Shown piece after piece: positions 22,953-34,200 of a stretch of 64,000 nucleotides of DNA. The notes under the pieces were generated by a model. It was not told the origin of the DNA. It saw nothing but the letters and a program-made list of their open reading frames with translations, and did no database searches. This DNA comes from Bombyx mori (Eukaryota > Arthropoda > Insecta > Lepidoptera > Bombycidae). How positions within the stretch are numbered: position 1 is the stretch's first letter; each line of letters begins with the position of its first letter. The DNA is taken from assembly GCF_030269925.1 (NCBI RefSeq), contig NC_085129.1, forward strand, positions 15,553,501 through 15,617,500. Direction: 5' to 3'. The translations under genes were made by a program, and so were the position numbers.

Positions 22953-23331
22953 TCGAGGCTCACCTGGTCTTAAGTGGTTGCCGGAGCCTATAGACACTAC
23001 AACGTGAATGCCTCCACCCCTTAGAGATTTGAAGTCTGTCCCAATTGAACAGTAAATTATAATTATTGCAGGTTTGGCTTTTATTACACGATATTATTTT
23101 GTATTGTATTCCTTCGAAGAACACAAGATATTTGACAGATGCCTGAATTGCGCTAACGATAATTTCACAATACGTTGCATTAAATAAATTCCTAACAATT
23201 AAATTCGGACTATCGGTCCATCGAGCAGTTCCACCGGCTCGGTGGAAGGTCTTCTCTACCAAATTTTGTACCCACCTGCGAAATTTCAATTCCGGCACAG
23301 TCGCATCGTCGTTCTACCCTACCGACCATGA
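22953..23331 (-). repeat. Diverged Bm1-type SINE interrupted by repeat D
   Basis: Bm1 text 'ctcacctggtcttaagtggttg', then 'gcaggtttggcttttattacacg', stops near 23130. The head part 'gtacccacctgcgaaatttc' resumes at 23262. Between them sits a different repeat. The Bm1 copy is old and has an internal deletion. Confidence 0.6.
23131..23262 (-). repeat. Repeat family D, nested in Bm1
   Basis: The reverse complement matches 'cttccaccgagc', 'ggtagaccgatggtccgaat' and 'gcgagattcaggcatctgtc' of the direct repeats at 41263-41425 and 41703-41864. Its position inside a Bm1 shows it is a mobile insertion. Confidence 0.6.
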
Positions 23332-23750
23332 CGCGTGACTGACTTACGGCTAAAATGGACAGTGTGGTGCTACCTGTACGTTGCCACCAGTAGCTTCAGC
23401 TGCCCCGTACCATGCAAACAAGCGAATTAATTAGGATTCTTACACTGTTTTTAACTATATTGTAGGTTAAGAGAGGTTAAATCTTTCTGCCTTATTGCGT
23501 ATATTTTATTCTTTAATTATTTGAATCGCAACGTTTTCATTTCGCTCTTGTCTATCGCTTAAGACTCTTTTTGATTCTCATTTGTTGAAGCCTGTATCAT
23601 GACGTTCAGTGAACATGCACAAGAGCAGTTGTGTCATAACATCAATCGACAAAATGTCAACAAAAAATTCTGCTGTGAATTCTTGCAGGGAAAATGCTAG
23701 ATTGGTTTACAATCTGACAAGGGTGTCGATTCTCGAATCTGCCACCAAAA

Positions 23751-24052
23751 AATTTTTTTTTATTGTTTATATGAATGGACGAGCTCACAGCCCACCAGGT
23801 GCTAAGTGGTTACTGGAGCCCATAGACATCTACAACGTAAATGCGCCACCCACCTTGAGATATAAGTTCTAAGGTCTCAAGTATAGTTACAACGGCTGCC
23901 CCACCCTTCAAACCGAAACGCATTTCTGCTTCACGGCAGAAATAGGCGGGGTGGGGGTACCCACCCGCGCGGACTCACAAGAGGTCCTACCACCAGTAAT
24001 TACGCAAATTATAATTTTGCGGGTTTAATTTTTATTACACGATGTTATTCCT
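23751..24052 (-). repeat. Bm1-type SINE with part of the central region
   Basis: Extends past the common truncation point ('ccaccagtaattacgcaaattata') into 'gcgggtttaatttttattacacg', the region between body and tRNA-like head. Confidence 0.85.
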
Positions 24053-24139
24053 TCACGTGCGTCACACGTACGTAGATGCGGTTGCAATGACATGTGATCT
24101 TCTGTTGTGGTATGGATTAAATCGCCCGATATATTCCAT

Positions 24140-24356
24140 GCGCAGGTAAGCACCATCGTTGTGCCTATTCCTGCCACGAAGCAAGTATCCGCTCCGACTG
24201 GGGGGCTGGCTACCGTTATATAATACAATTGAGACATTGGCCTGTCAAGACCTATGGGTCTCAAAGTGGATGGCGCAATTCATAACCCATCTGATGTGAA
24301 TTGGCTTCAATTACCAGTTGACATCACATGGGTTAGTCTGCCTACGTAGAGCGATA
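24140..24356 (+). repeat. Strongly diverged Bm1-type SINE
   Basis: Keeps 'cctattcctgccacgaagcaa', 'gggtctcaaagtggatggcgc' and 'gagcgataaaaaa' in body order. An old copy. Confidence 0.6.
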
Positions 24357-24726
24357 AAAAATCTCGGAATAAAACATACAATACATTAGCTTGACACCAG
24401 CTTACAAAAACAAACAAGATAAGAATAAATAATTAATGCGATTAATATTGTTTACATAACAACGACCATTGAACCGTGTAACTCGATTGCAAACGACAAA
24501 GTAAGTACTTGTTTTTAGTCGCGTGGAATTGATACGCGATTTTCATATTTATGTGCTTGACATTAAACGTCAAATTACGTGCACTTTTTTTTTGTAAAGA
24601 AATAACAACCAGGTTTATATCACCCAGCACGATAATGACAATGTCATAATCTTGAAAGGTTAAATATACAAAGTAAAATTGACTGCTAAAATTTGTTTAC
24701 GACTTTTATTTCGTCAACTAAAGAAT

Positions 24727-24790
24727 TGCGGCCCACCTCGAGTTAAGTAGGCACCAAAGTCAACAGGCACTACAACGGGAGTCAGGACTC
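24727..24790 (-). repeat. Bm1 relic
   Basis: Contains 'gcggcccacctcgagttaagtagg' and 'ggcactacaacg' only. Confidence 0.45.
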
Positions 24791-24946
24791 AAGGATTGTA
24801 CGCTCAGTAGCGTTAAAAAATCGTTTTAGTTCTCACCAAATAACAGCTACTAATTGCCTATTGTAAAGAACGGGAAGCGCTACATGTAAGTTTCAATGTA
24901 ACCTCTAAAACTGCCAGCAATAAAGTGTTATTTCATTTGTCCGCAG

Positions 24947-25044
24947 ACGTTCCGGCACGGGTTCCCGTTTTCCCCGACGGCTCTCGCCTGGGATCCGATA
25001 CAGAAGCTGCTCGCCATCGGGGACAAAACTGGAAACTTGAGAAT
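24947..25044 (+). CDS. tomosyn: Tomosyn (syntaxin-binding protein 5 family), internal exon
   Basis: This exon lies between a CCGCAG acceptor and a GTATCC donor and has 98 nt starting in phase 0. It encodes TFRHGFPFSPTALAWDPIQK followed by LLAIGDKTGNLR and two bases of the next codon. This is the N-terminal start of the tomosyn beta-propeller (the 'HGFP..PTALA.DP.QK.LAIG...G..R' pattern). Tomosyn binds syntaxin and SNAP-25 through a C-terminal SNARE-like motif and restrains vesicle fusion in neurons and other secretory cells. The exon before it, with the start codon, was not found in the window. The next exon is 11.1 kb downstream and completes the split codon as ATA (Ile). GTATCC is a weak donor, but phase and homology support it. 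Confidence 0.92.
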
Positions 25045-25530
25045 GTATCCTTTACATACGAAAAAATGCGTGGCGGGATGTTACAACAGTTTTTTGCGTT
25101 ATTTATTGGAATAAACTTGTAAATCTGTTGCCTCGAGCCCGCCTGCTGCTACTTCTCTGTTATTCATCATCATGAGACCCTACCTCATTCCATAAATTTG
25201 TTAATCCCCTAGGTCCGTGTATGGTCATACTTTACAATATATAGATTAACCGTATCACTAATTTCCGGTCATAAATGTGTTTATTCTCCGATTCGACTGG
25301 ATGTTTCAAAAACATAATATATAACTTGCTGATAATGTCCATGTTATTGTTCAGTGTCGTCCGTTTGTAACTAAAGATAACTTAATATTTATTTAATGCA
25401 TTAAATGCCCGTTAATGCTGCAACTATCTTTGTAATATTTTATGTAAATATGCATACAGTAGTATAGTTTATAAAAGCCCTTGTAAAATTTATAAATTTG
25501 CTTAATTACCAGTGGAAGGCGCATGGTTAG

Positions 25531-25735
25531 CTCACCCGGATCGGTACCTCTGTCTGTCTGTCTGTCTGTGCCGTAAGGTAGTTATGCGTTCCAATTTGAA
25601 GGGTGGGGCAGACGATATACCATACAACTGACACTTAAACCCCATGTCTCCGGGTGCGTAGCGAAATTCTCGTGGTGATTTCTCAATATCAGATGGGGTG
25701 TGAGCTCGTTTAAGTGTTCAAATAAAATAAAAAAT
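25531..25735 (+). repeat. Diverged Bm1-type SINE with (TCTG)n
   Basis: Starts 'gctcacccggatcggtacc', carries a TCTG run of about five units near 25551-25570, continues 'gcgttccaatttgaagggtgggg' and ends in A-rich sequence. Confidence 0.6.
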
Positions 25736-25844
25736 GCATAGGAGTAAGAGGAAACGTAACTAATTACTAAGTTTAATGTTTTATTCGACTTTAATTCAAA
25801 AAGATTCTACAGAGTTGACAAGTAGACCGACGACCTATTGAAAT

Positions 25845-26309
25845 CGTAGGACTCCGCTATGTGCAGGACCGGTCGTGTGGCGAGGCTTGCGGGGTGTCTG
25901 TGTTCAGTAACCCGGTCGGCCCGTGTATCGCGTTCCGACCCGGCAGGCTGGTTCAGGCCCAGCGGGGTATCCCGGAATACCAGCGGCATCGCCCGGGCGG
26001 CCTGGTAGGACCGCCGTACCGCGGAGACCGACGTCGTTGGTCGTCGACTATCGCCTCGACCCGTCGGTCGTGTGTCCTCAGGGTGGCGCCGCGTGTCTGA
26101 TTGTAGTGTTGACCGTGGGAACCTCCCTACTCTGACTGGGTTTTGACCCCGGACGGAGATCGGACGTCGGGTGTAAGAGTGCAGGGGAGTCATTTAGTGC
26201 GGTAGGGCCCTAAAATTCCTTGGGCCCGTGGTCTGCTCCCAACACCTTGCAGATCGTCAAGTCCCACATGCCTCGTAGGAGGTTGGCCCCCGGCCTGAGA
26301 AAAAAAAAG
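25845..26309 (+). mobile_element. GC-rich insert, probable LINE fragment
   Basis: A block far richer in G+C than its surroundings, ending in an A-run at about 26300. It is open in several frames but matches no domain I know. The composition and A-tail suggest a 5'-truncated GC-rich LINE (R1/TRAS-like). No clear target-site duplication was found. Confidence 0.4.
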
Positions 26310-26334
26310 TTCTGTGTTTAGCAGTGGAGGCTTA

Positions 26335-26740
26335 ATTATTTTTTTTAGATGAATACACGATCTTAGGCCCATCTGGTATTATGTGGTTATCAGTATCATC
26401 AACTTAGTTAATGCTGACAGCCACCTTGAGACCTAAGTTCTAAGTCTCAGTCTTTACAGTACATCGACTGCCCACCCTTCAAGCCGCAACGAATTACTGC
26501 TTCACGGCAGAAATAGGTACGGTGGTGGGGCATACCCGTGCGGACTCACAAGATGTCCTATCACCAGTAATTACCCACATTATATTTTTCCTGTACTGTC
26601 GAACTCATTCGTGTACATTCGTGTAGTACGTGTCTCATTTGAAATATTGGTACTTGCCTGTGGCATTCGAACACGGATAGAGTCGCATCGCTAGAAACAA
26701 ATGTACTGAGCGTATTATTATTTAAGCCACGATGACGACA
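26335..26740 (-). repeat. Near full-length Bm1-type SINE
   Basis: Includes the tail, body, central region and, on the minus strand, the tRNA-like head: an A-box-like GTGGCTTAAATAA near 26730 and the B-box-like GTGTTCGAATGCC near 26665. One of the few copies with the Pol III head. Confidence 0.8.
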
Positions 26741-26786
26741 ATTTGCAAACCCTCTAGGTACCGGTAGATGGATCGCCACTGCCCGA

Positions 26787-27052
26787 TTTTTTTTTTATTG
26801 CTTAGACGGTTGGACGAACTCGCAGCCCACCTGGTGTTAAGTGGTGACTGGAGCCCATAGACATCTACAACGTAAATGCGCCGCCCACCTTGAGGTATAA
26901 GTTTTAAGATATCAGTATAGTTACAGCGGCTGCCCTACCCTTCAAACCGAAACGCATAACTGCTTCACGGAAGAAATAGGCGGGGTGGTGGTACATACCC
27001 GTGCGGACTCACAAGAAGTCCTACCACCAGTAATTACGCAAATTATAATTTG
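26787..27052 (-). repeat. Bm1-type SINE, 5'-truncated
   Basis: T-run, 'attgcttagacggttgg' to 'ccaccagtaattacgcaaattata'. Directly follows the previous copy. Confidence 0.9.
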
Positions 27053-27769
27053 AGTGACGCACTGATGGAACAGCACGTATTGGTTGTTTTGCTCGTTATT
27101 AAAAGGCAATCTGTTTTAATGATATGCGCAACAATGTAGCAACTCTCTCCTAGATAACGTTGTTACCGAGTCACGTACTGACCTCACCCTATCTTTATAT
27201 TAATACTGGTTTTAATTGGGAGATTTAAACGTAACTAAATTTTAATGGACTTAAAAAAAACTTACTTTACATAAGAAATAACTGGGTTCATGGTGCCGAT
27301 ACTCATGGTTGAGACCACTAAGACAACTCTAATACCGGCAAAAAACAATGTAATCTCAAGAACTCAACCCTAATCGCTTTAAAACTTTAAGCTTCTTGCC
27401 ATAGTATGTAATAAACCGGAAATAAAAGTTTGCTAACCAGTTAAAACTGCATTAAAACAACCGGATATAACCCGACGGCGCCAGTCCCGGCTGCACTTTA
27501 AGTAAACGTTTCAAATAGGATCGTAATAAATTAACCGATTAACTGAGTTATAAAGCTTTCTTCCGGATGAACCGGTACAAAGTTAGTACTACTAACGATT
27601 TTCGATAAAGCATTTTATACGTAACAGCACGATTACCTAAATTAAATCTTGCAAATAAGAAAAAGCTGATTCAGAGCTTTTAAATATATAGATAAATAAC
27701 TGGGAACAAATCACGCACGGTCATCCAGCTCCAATATAGGATTGCCTGTGCTATGGGTACCAGAGACTG
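27053..27769. other. Tomosyn intron, nothing recognised
   Basis: AT-rich intron sequence without a repeat family I can name. Confidence 0.4.
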
Positions 27770-27919
27770 TTTTTTTTTTTTTTTTTTTTTTATTGCTTAG
27801 ATGGATGGACGAGCTCACAGCCCACCTGGTGTTAAGTGGTTACTGGAGCCCATAGACATCCACAACGTAAATGCGCCACCCACCTTGAGATATAAGTTCT
27901 AAGGTCTCAAGTATAGTTA
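27770..27919 (-). repeat. Bm1-type SINE, truncated
   Basis: A long T-run, 'attgcttagatggatggacg' to 'ctcaagtatagtta', where a second SINE family begins immediately. Confidence 0.85.
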
Positions 27920-28112
27920 GAGAAAGTTATTAGAGGAGGCCACGACTCTCAGCATTGAGGATTATCAACGCAAGGAGGAGGATATAAATATATAGATAAT
28001 AAACACCCAGACAAAGAGCAAACAAACCTGTTCTATGATGTGGGAATCGAACGCACGACCCTGGGCGCAACAGTCAGAGGCGCTAACCACCGCACCACCC
28101 GGTCAGTCATAC
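27920..28112 (-). repeat. Second tRNA-derived SINE family
   Basis: The minus strand starts with an A-box-like TGCGGTGGTTAGCGCC and a B-box GCGTTCGATTCCC, spaced as in a tRNA. A unique body ends in a 'ggaggccacgactctcagc' tail. The acceptor-stem ends do not pair, so this is a SINE head, not a working tRNA gene. It abuts a truncated Bm1. Confidence 0.65.
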
Positions 28113-28242
28113 ATACCAATGGCTCGTAATTAAAGAATTATATGAAATTTTACGTAAATACTGACTGAAAAACATAACTCGAGCAGTCGCTTTGGCGATA
28201 CGTCACAGTCGCCGCATTAGTTAATACCCGCTTATAATATAA

Positions 28243-28458
28243 CTAGCGACCCGCCCTCGCTTCGCTTCGGAAACATTAAAACACACATGAAACCAAAAAA
28301 ATAAAACAAATTTTTTAAAAAAAAAAGTAGCCTATGTTCATCAGGGACAATGTCGGCTTCTAATGGAAAAAGAATTTTTCAAATCTGTCCAGTAGTTTCG
28401 GAGCCTATTCGAAACAAACAAACAAACAAATCTTTCCTCTTTATAATATTAGTATAGA
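28243..28458 (-). mobile_element. Non-autonomous Helitron H1, tandem copy 1
   Basis: On the minus strand it runs from TCTATACTAATATTA to CTAG, with the AGCGA/TCGCT hairpin by the 3' end. Nearly identical to the next copy, six bases away, and to 9551-9765. Confidence 0.8.
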
Positions 28459-28464
28459 TATAGA

Positions 28465-28668
28465 CTAGCGACCCGCCCTCGCTTCGCTTCGGAAACATTA
28501 AAACACACATGAAACCAAAAAAATAAATAAAAAAAAGTAGCCTATGTTCATCAGGGACAATGTCGGCTTCTAATGGAAAAAGAATTTTTCAAATCGGTCC
28601 AGTAGTTTCGGAGCCTATTCGAAACAAACAAACAAACAAATCTTTCCTCTTTATAATATTAGTATAGA
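28465..28668 (-). mobile_element. Non-autonomous Helitron H1, tandem copy 2
   Basis: Same ends and hairpin as copy 1. About 12 bp shorter in an A-rich run. Confidence 0.8.
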
Positions 28669-28846
28669 TTGATGTTTGTTGACAGCAATACAGCAGACGA
28701 TTCCAAGTTACGAAGTACGTGGCGACGGAAGCGGCGGCTACGTTGTTATCCGTCAACTCAGATAGTCATATAATCTTGAGGAGTCGTAATCCGATTTACG
28801 CAGCTAAAGAAAAAAGATGTGTGGAGGTCGTGGGACACCGGATAAG

Positions 28847-29223
28847 AACGAAGTTCCTTATTATAAAAATATTAATTTTAAGTTCTATTCGAGGTATAAA
28901 TAAAATAAAACTGGAGGTTTCGCAACAACCCACGGTCATTCGGTAACGTGCGAACTTATTGTGGTACACTTCATTCACGGGTGTTTGCATAAAAGTTAGT
29001 GTATTGCGCAAACGAACGCTCTGAGTTCGTGGCCAATGAATGATAAAAAAAATTGTTATTTTTTGTACGTTATTACAAAGTTAAGCCGTACACTGTGTGC
29101 ATTACTAATCTGTACGTTATTACAAAGTTAAGTCGTACACTGTGTGTATTACTAATAAAAATCTTACGTTACGGACGTTTTTTCCCGGTTACCCCTCCGC
29201 ATCGTCCCATAAGGAACTTCGTT
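28847..29223. mobile_element. MITE family C, copy 1
   Basis: Perfect 15-bp inverted ends AACGAAGTTCCTTAT (28847-28861) and ATAAGGAACTTCGTT (29209-29223). A ~46-bp unit containing 'tacgttattacaaagttaag' and 'cgtacactgtgtg' is duplicated in tandem (about 29066-29158). The flanking 'gggacaccgg' to the left is shared with the second copy, so the element may extend beyond the arms. Confidence 0.7.
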
Positions 29224-29636
29224 GCAAAAAAGCCAACAAAGTATCGATACGTGTGGGCTCTTACGAGTATCATCGGTGGTTTTTAAAGAAAAACAGAAAA
29301 TGTTTGTGATGTATTTGCTCATCATCATTGAAACCAGGGTCTGGTGTGTGGACGAGTTGATGTTAATAATGTCATTCTGCAAACGTATCATTATCTATTT
29401 AATATTTTACATTTATAATATAAATAATTGACTTTCTTGCGTCACGGTTAATTAAATTTCATAAACTTGGATTCATAAACAACAACTTGGATTACGTTAG
29501 TTTCTTAGGGCTGTCAATGAAAAATATTGTTTAACTATTTGTCACATATATATTCATATCGATTTTTTTACCATAATGTATTTCTGTCAGGATTCATAAC
29601 AGTAAAAAGACAATTAAAATTTAAAAAATCAATTAA

Positions 29637-29880
29637 TTTTTTTTATGGCTTAGATGAGTGGACGATCTCACAGCCCACCTGGTGTTAAGTGGTTACTGGA
29701 GCCCATGGACATCTACAACGTAAATGCGCCACCCACCTTGAGATATAAGTTCTAAGATCTCAGTATAGTTACAACGGCTGCCCCACCCTTCAAACCGAAA
29801 CGCATTACTGCTTCACGGCAGAAATAGGCAGAGCGGTGGTACCTACCCGTGCGGACTCACAAGCGGTCCTACCACCAGTA
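29637..29880 (-). repeat. Bm1-type SINE, 5'-truncated
   Basis: T-run, 'tatggcttagatgagtgg' to 'cctaccaccagta'. Confidence 0.9.
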
Positions 29881-30295
29881 AAATATGCAGACACAAAAAT
29901 ATCCAAAACATTAAAAAAAAAACGATCAAATCCAATTTTCTTTTACTTCGGGTGAGGTAAATTTTATTTCGCTTCTGTATACAATATACCAAAATTGGCG
30001 GATTACAAAACGCGAATAATTCAGAAGGTATTACATGTAACGACGCAGCCCTCGGCCGCCGGGTCCCCCGAGGGATATCCTAATTGCGTAAACATATTAA
30101 ACCCCGATCGATTCTTTTAGGTTTAACTTACTAAGCTTTTGGAAAGGAATCTTGTTTGGAAGCTATCCTTTTATATAACATAATCTATCCATAATATAGC
30201 TATCCTTTTATAAACATATAATGTATATACATAAAGTGTGTAAGTACATGTCTGTCATCCATGCGCTCGTGGCTTATAAACCACTTGAACAGTTG

Positions 30296-30316
30296 TAGTA
30301 GTAGTAGTAGTAGTAG
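30296..30316. repeat. (TAG)n microsatellite
   Basis: About seven GTA/TAG units in a row. Confidence 0.9.
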
Positions 30317-30411
30317 GTAGTTCAACCAGTGTATTCGTATAGACGTATAGAGTGATGCAAACGTGTTCATGAACTTAATGTAGTAAGAAACAAACCTATA
30401 AAATTTTATAT

Positions 30412-30678
30412 AATAGGCGGGGTGGTGGTACCTACCCGTGCGGACTCCCAAGAGGTCCTACCACCAGTGATTACGCAAATTATAATTTTGCGGGTTTGGT
30501 TTTTATTACACGATGTTATTCCTTCTCCGTGGAAGTCAATCGTGAACATTTGTTGAGTACGTATTTCATTAGAAAAATTGGTACCCGCCTGCGAGATTCG
30601 AACACAGGTGCATCGTTACATACGAATGCACCGGACGTCTTATCCTTTAGACCACGACGACTTCCACGGTAAATAAAA
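30412..30678 (-). repeat. Bm1-type SINE, head half
   Basis: Lacks the 3' tail but keeps the central region and tRNA-like head. The minus strand reads GTGGTCTAAAGGATAAGACG (A-box region) and GTGTTCGAATCTC (B-box). This copy shows most clearly that the family is tRNA-derived. Confidence 0.85.
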
Positions 30679-31039
30679 CGTAAATACAATTTTATTTATT
30701 TTTTATCCCTTTCCATTCGATTTACCACACAGCTCAACTCCCGAGGGTTGTAACATGATTTTCCCGTCAACACGTAAAGTATTCTATCACACTTCAAGTC
30801 ATCCCCTTGTATTAAATATGCGGACGCGCCATTGCTACCCTTTAATAGTGTTATCCCTCGGTGTAGCTCCGGACATACACAACCGGTTTTTCGGTTTTTA
30901 GGGCTGTCGAGGAACCGGATATCTGCAGATATGCGAAATGTATGTTTGTGACTTCTTTGGTTTGTTTGTTCGTAGTTTATATTAAGTTTCGGTTATGGCT
31001 GCTACTACAAGGTTGATTTATGGTATCATTAATATATTT

Positions 31040-31281
31040 ACTGGTGGTAGGACGTCTTGTGGGTCTGCAGGGGTAGGTACCACCGCCCTGCCTATTTCTG
31101 CCGTGAAGCAACAATGCGTTTTGGTTTGAAGACCAGGACATTTATTTTAGTGTTAAAAGTCAGATCTTAGAACTCATGCCTCAAGGTGGGTGGCGGCATT
31201 TAAAAATATCTAGGAGCTCTGGTAATCACTGAACTCTAGGTGAGCCTAGCTCATCCACCCGACTAAGCAATTAAAAAAAAA
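31040..31281 (+). repeat. Bm1-type SINE, 5'-truncated
   Basis: Runs from 'actggtggtaggacgtcttg' to 'gactaagcaattaaaaaaaaa'. Moderately diverged. Confidence 0.85.
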
Positions 31282-32020
31282 GACGACATATCCAGTGCAA
31301 ATAGTTTGAGCCAATATACATATATTTTTAGTAGTAGGTAGCGGACAAAGGCGACAAAACAATTGTATTTCTCCTATTATTTCAAGATAGTCAACTCGAA
31401 AAGTGGCCCGAATTTGAGAGCTTACGTCGCTTTTAGGCATTCTGAAAATTTATAAATATTTTAGGTACATATAGTTTACTTTCGTATTTTTTATTTTGCT
31501 TTTAAATTCCAACACACAAAGTTAAAAAATAAACAATACTAGAGCAGTGCCTGTCAGCCACAATCGAATCCCCTGAATTACCTTAACACTGATTGAAATC
31601 AGCCTCACCACAGCAACAAATTGTTAACAAAAAGTTCGGACTGAAAACACTGCAGTAAGAACTTTCTCTGGGTCGAAGATCTGTCCACTGTAGAAGGTTA
31701 CAAGAACGCCAACTTTCCCAAGAGCCCCTAAGCAGCCAGTATCCGCCACAACCATCACATCGCCTCTACTAAAAACATCCGTCTTTGATTCACCCGCTTG
31801 CATTAGGGCGGTTTTGGCGCACACCGTTCAAAAGGATAACTAACTCCCCATGGGAGACACATGTGGGAACTTGAAACCGAAAGTTTTTGCATTAAGCTTT
31901 CGTATAAGCTTTGAAGTATACCTAGTCTAATAAGTAAGTTTTAGATCGAGTCATGCAGCCGTATCATGAATCAGGACAGACATTTCTTTTCCAACATCAT
32001 ATGATTTAAATATGACACTG
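31282..32020. other. Tomosyn intron, nothing recognised
   Basis: Short ORFs only, no domain or repeat match seen. Confidence 0.4.
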
Positions 32021-32261
32021 AATGGTGGTAGGACCTCTTGTGAGTCCGCGCGGGTAGGTACCACCGCCCTGCCTATTTCTGCCGTGAAGCAGTAATGCGT
32101 TTCGGTCTGAAGGGTGGGGCAGCCGTTGTAACTATACTGAGATCTTAGAACTTATGTCTCAAGGTTGGTGGCGCATTACGTTGTAGATGTCCATGGGCTC
32201 CAGTACCCACTTAATACCAGGTGGGCTGTGAGCTCGTCCACCTATCTAAGAAATAAAAAAA
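32021..32261 (+). repeat. Bm1-type SINE, 5'-truncated
   Basis: Runs from 'aatggtggtaggacctcttg' to 'ctatctaagaaataaaaaaa'. Confidence 0.9.
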
Positions 32262-32413
32262 TGATACCCCCCGACTGTAGTTGCTCTAAATTCGGACAAA
32301 CGGTCAAAATGAGGTTTGAAAACAAATGAAGCTGAGACTTGGACCTCATACCTCAAAGTAGAAGGTGGCAGCATTGCAGTGCTTGTAACATTAACTATAT
32401 TAGAGAACGTTTA

Positions 32414-33137
32414 AGGCGAATTTACATTACGAAATTAGTGGCATGACATTAATTTCGTGACATTAGTTTTACCAACAGTTTCACGTGTAATTTAATACTT
32501 TCGTAATGCATGCATTAATTTCATGCATGCAAATTATTTTTGTGCCCTGCGCGATTTTTTGGTGAAATTAGTGTCATGCAACTAATTTCATAGTGTAGAC
32601 GCGACGTGAAACTAATGTCGCGAAAGGGCCTGCGCTGTGCGGACGTGTGTATTGTTAGTTCGGACGCGCTACAAGCGTTGAAAATGGTAAACCAACGATG
32701 GAGTACAGAAAAAAATATAGATCCTATTAATGAATATCAGCGACAAGGGTGTCTCTGGGACCCGAAACACCTACAGTAAAAAATCAAAATTATCTTCACT
32801 CATTCGAAAATAGTTTTTATAACTCTCAGGATCTTCATCTACTAACTCAGAGACTAACTTCATTGCACCTAAATGCCTTCTTGTTGACCATCCTCGAATC
32901 TAACAACTTTTTTTTTCTTGATAGTCTTTTTTTAAGTTTATAGGTATATAAGCATTTCTTTAGCTACATTGAATATAGCAAATTATAGTTTTGATGCTGA
33001 AGGCGCCATGGTTACTGCGATACTGTTGATTTCGCGACACTAATTTTTTAAAGAAATTACTTTCGCATATATCGAAACTACTTTCGTGAAACTGAGCTCA
33101 ACATGCATGACACTAATTTCGTAATGTAAACTCCGCA
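32414..33137 (+). mobile_element. Harbinger-type element 1 with MADF remnant
   Basis: Flanked by TTA on both sides (32411-32413, 33138-33140), the target duplication used by PIF/Harbinger elements. The ends are inverted repeats centred on TTTACATTACGAAATTAGTG. Inside, an ATG at 32684 opens VNQRWSTEKNIDPINEYQRQ followed by GCLWDP, the start of a MADF/Myb-SANT-like DNA-binding domain, then a premature stop about 31 codons in. Harbinger elements encode a transposase plus such a DNA-binding partner. The transposase is absent, so this is a deleted, non-autonomous copy. Confidence 0.65.
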
Positions 33138-34088
33138 TTAGCATCAGATGCGACTGTCAAAGTATACATACATAAATAATTTACGGCTTATGTTTCTAAA
33201 ATATATCGTCATAAACGATATTATATATTTTTCTCGAACTAATTAATAGTAGCGTGAATGTTGGAGGCCTTTCAATGAAGTCTGAGAAAGGTTCTTTGTA
33301 TTATTATATAGTTTTAATTACAAAAGTTTGTGATATTTAACGGTTATAAAGGGACCTTCCACTGACCCTGCTCCGTGCTCCCACGCCGAGTACAATGTGC
33401 AATACACAGCGTAACTTCCACCTGAGTGACTGGATGCTTTTGCCATACATTTTCCCTCAAAAAGAAATAAAAGGAAAAGAGAAAGAGACAAATGATGCTC
33501 TTTGTCTCTCTCGCTCTCGACTTGTAACATTAACTGTAACTTTACTTATCTTCTATCTTAAGTAATTGAGAACAATTAGACCCTCGCTCGAAGCTAGTTG
33601 TTACATCGAAACTCGCGTTTTCGACATTAGCAAAAGTTTCGCAATTAAATTCTATTTGACGTTACAGTTCCTTAGTCGAATAATTACTGGCTTTGATGAG
33701 AATATTTTAATTTAGTTGATGTCTTTGTTGCCACCATCTGATTTTTCAATTTTGTTATTATAGCAGCTTACAGAGACAGTGTTTTCAGATTAAGTAAGGT
33801 TGAGTAGCTCACGACCAGTCGAGAACTTGTGATACTAAAAGTTAATTATAATTCTGTCTTGCTGCGCGGAGTCGAGAAGCCATAATATCTAAAACAAACG
33901 CCTTAATTCAAACTTAGAACATCAGCAGTCAATTTGTGATCCGGCCACAACAAACAAAGTTACAGATTAAATTAAGCTTCGAAGACAAAAGCGCGACTAA
34001 CAAGTTTAGCTTTAGAGATATTGGAAACTAGGATTAAAGTCAATTTGTATTCAATGCAGAGAGCTTTGAAACCGAGTTCTTGTTACAT
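33138..34088. other. Tomosyn intron, nothing recognised
   Basis: No coding exon or named repeat seen. Confidence 0.4.
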
Positions 34089-34200
34089 TTTTTTTTATTG
34101 CTTCTATCGGTGGACGATCTCACAGCCCACCTGGTGTTAAGTGGCTACTGGAACCCATAGACATCCACAACGTAAATGCGCCACCCACCTTGAGATATTA
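34089..34200 (-). repeat. Bm1-type SINE, 3' third
   Basis: T-run, 'attgcttctatcggtgg' to 'cccaccttgagatat'. Confidence 0.8.

Noticed and set aside
28035..28112. Apparent tRNA gene on the minus strand
   Set aside because: The A- and B-boxes fit, but the acceptor-stem ends do not pair and a SINE body follows.
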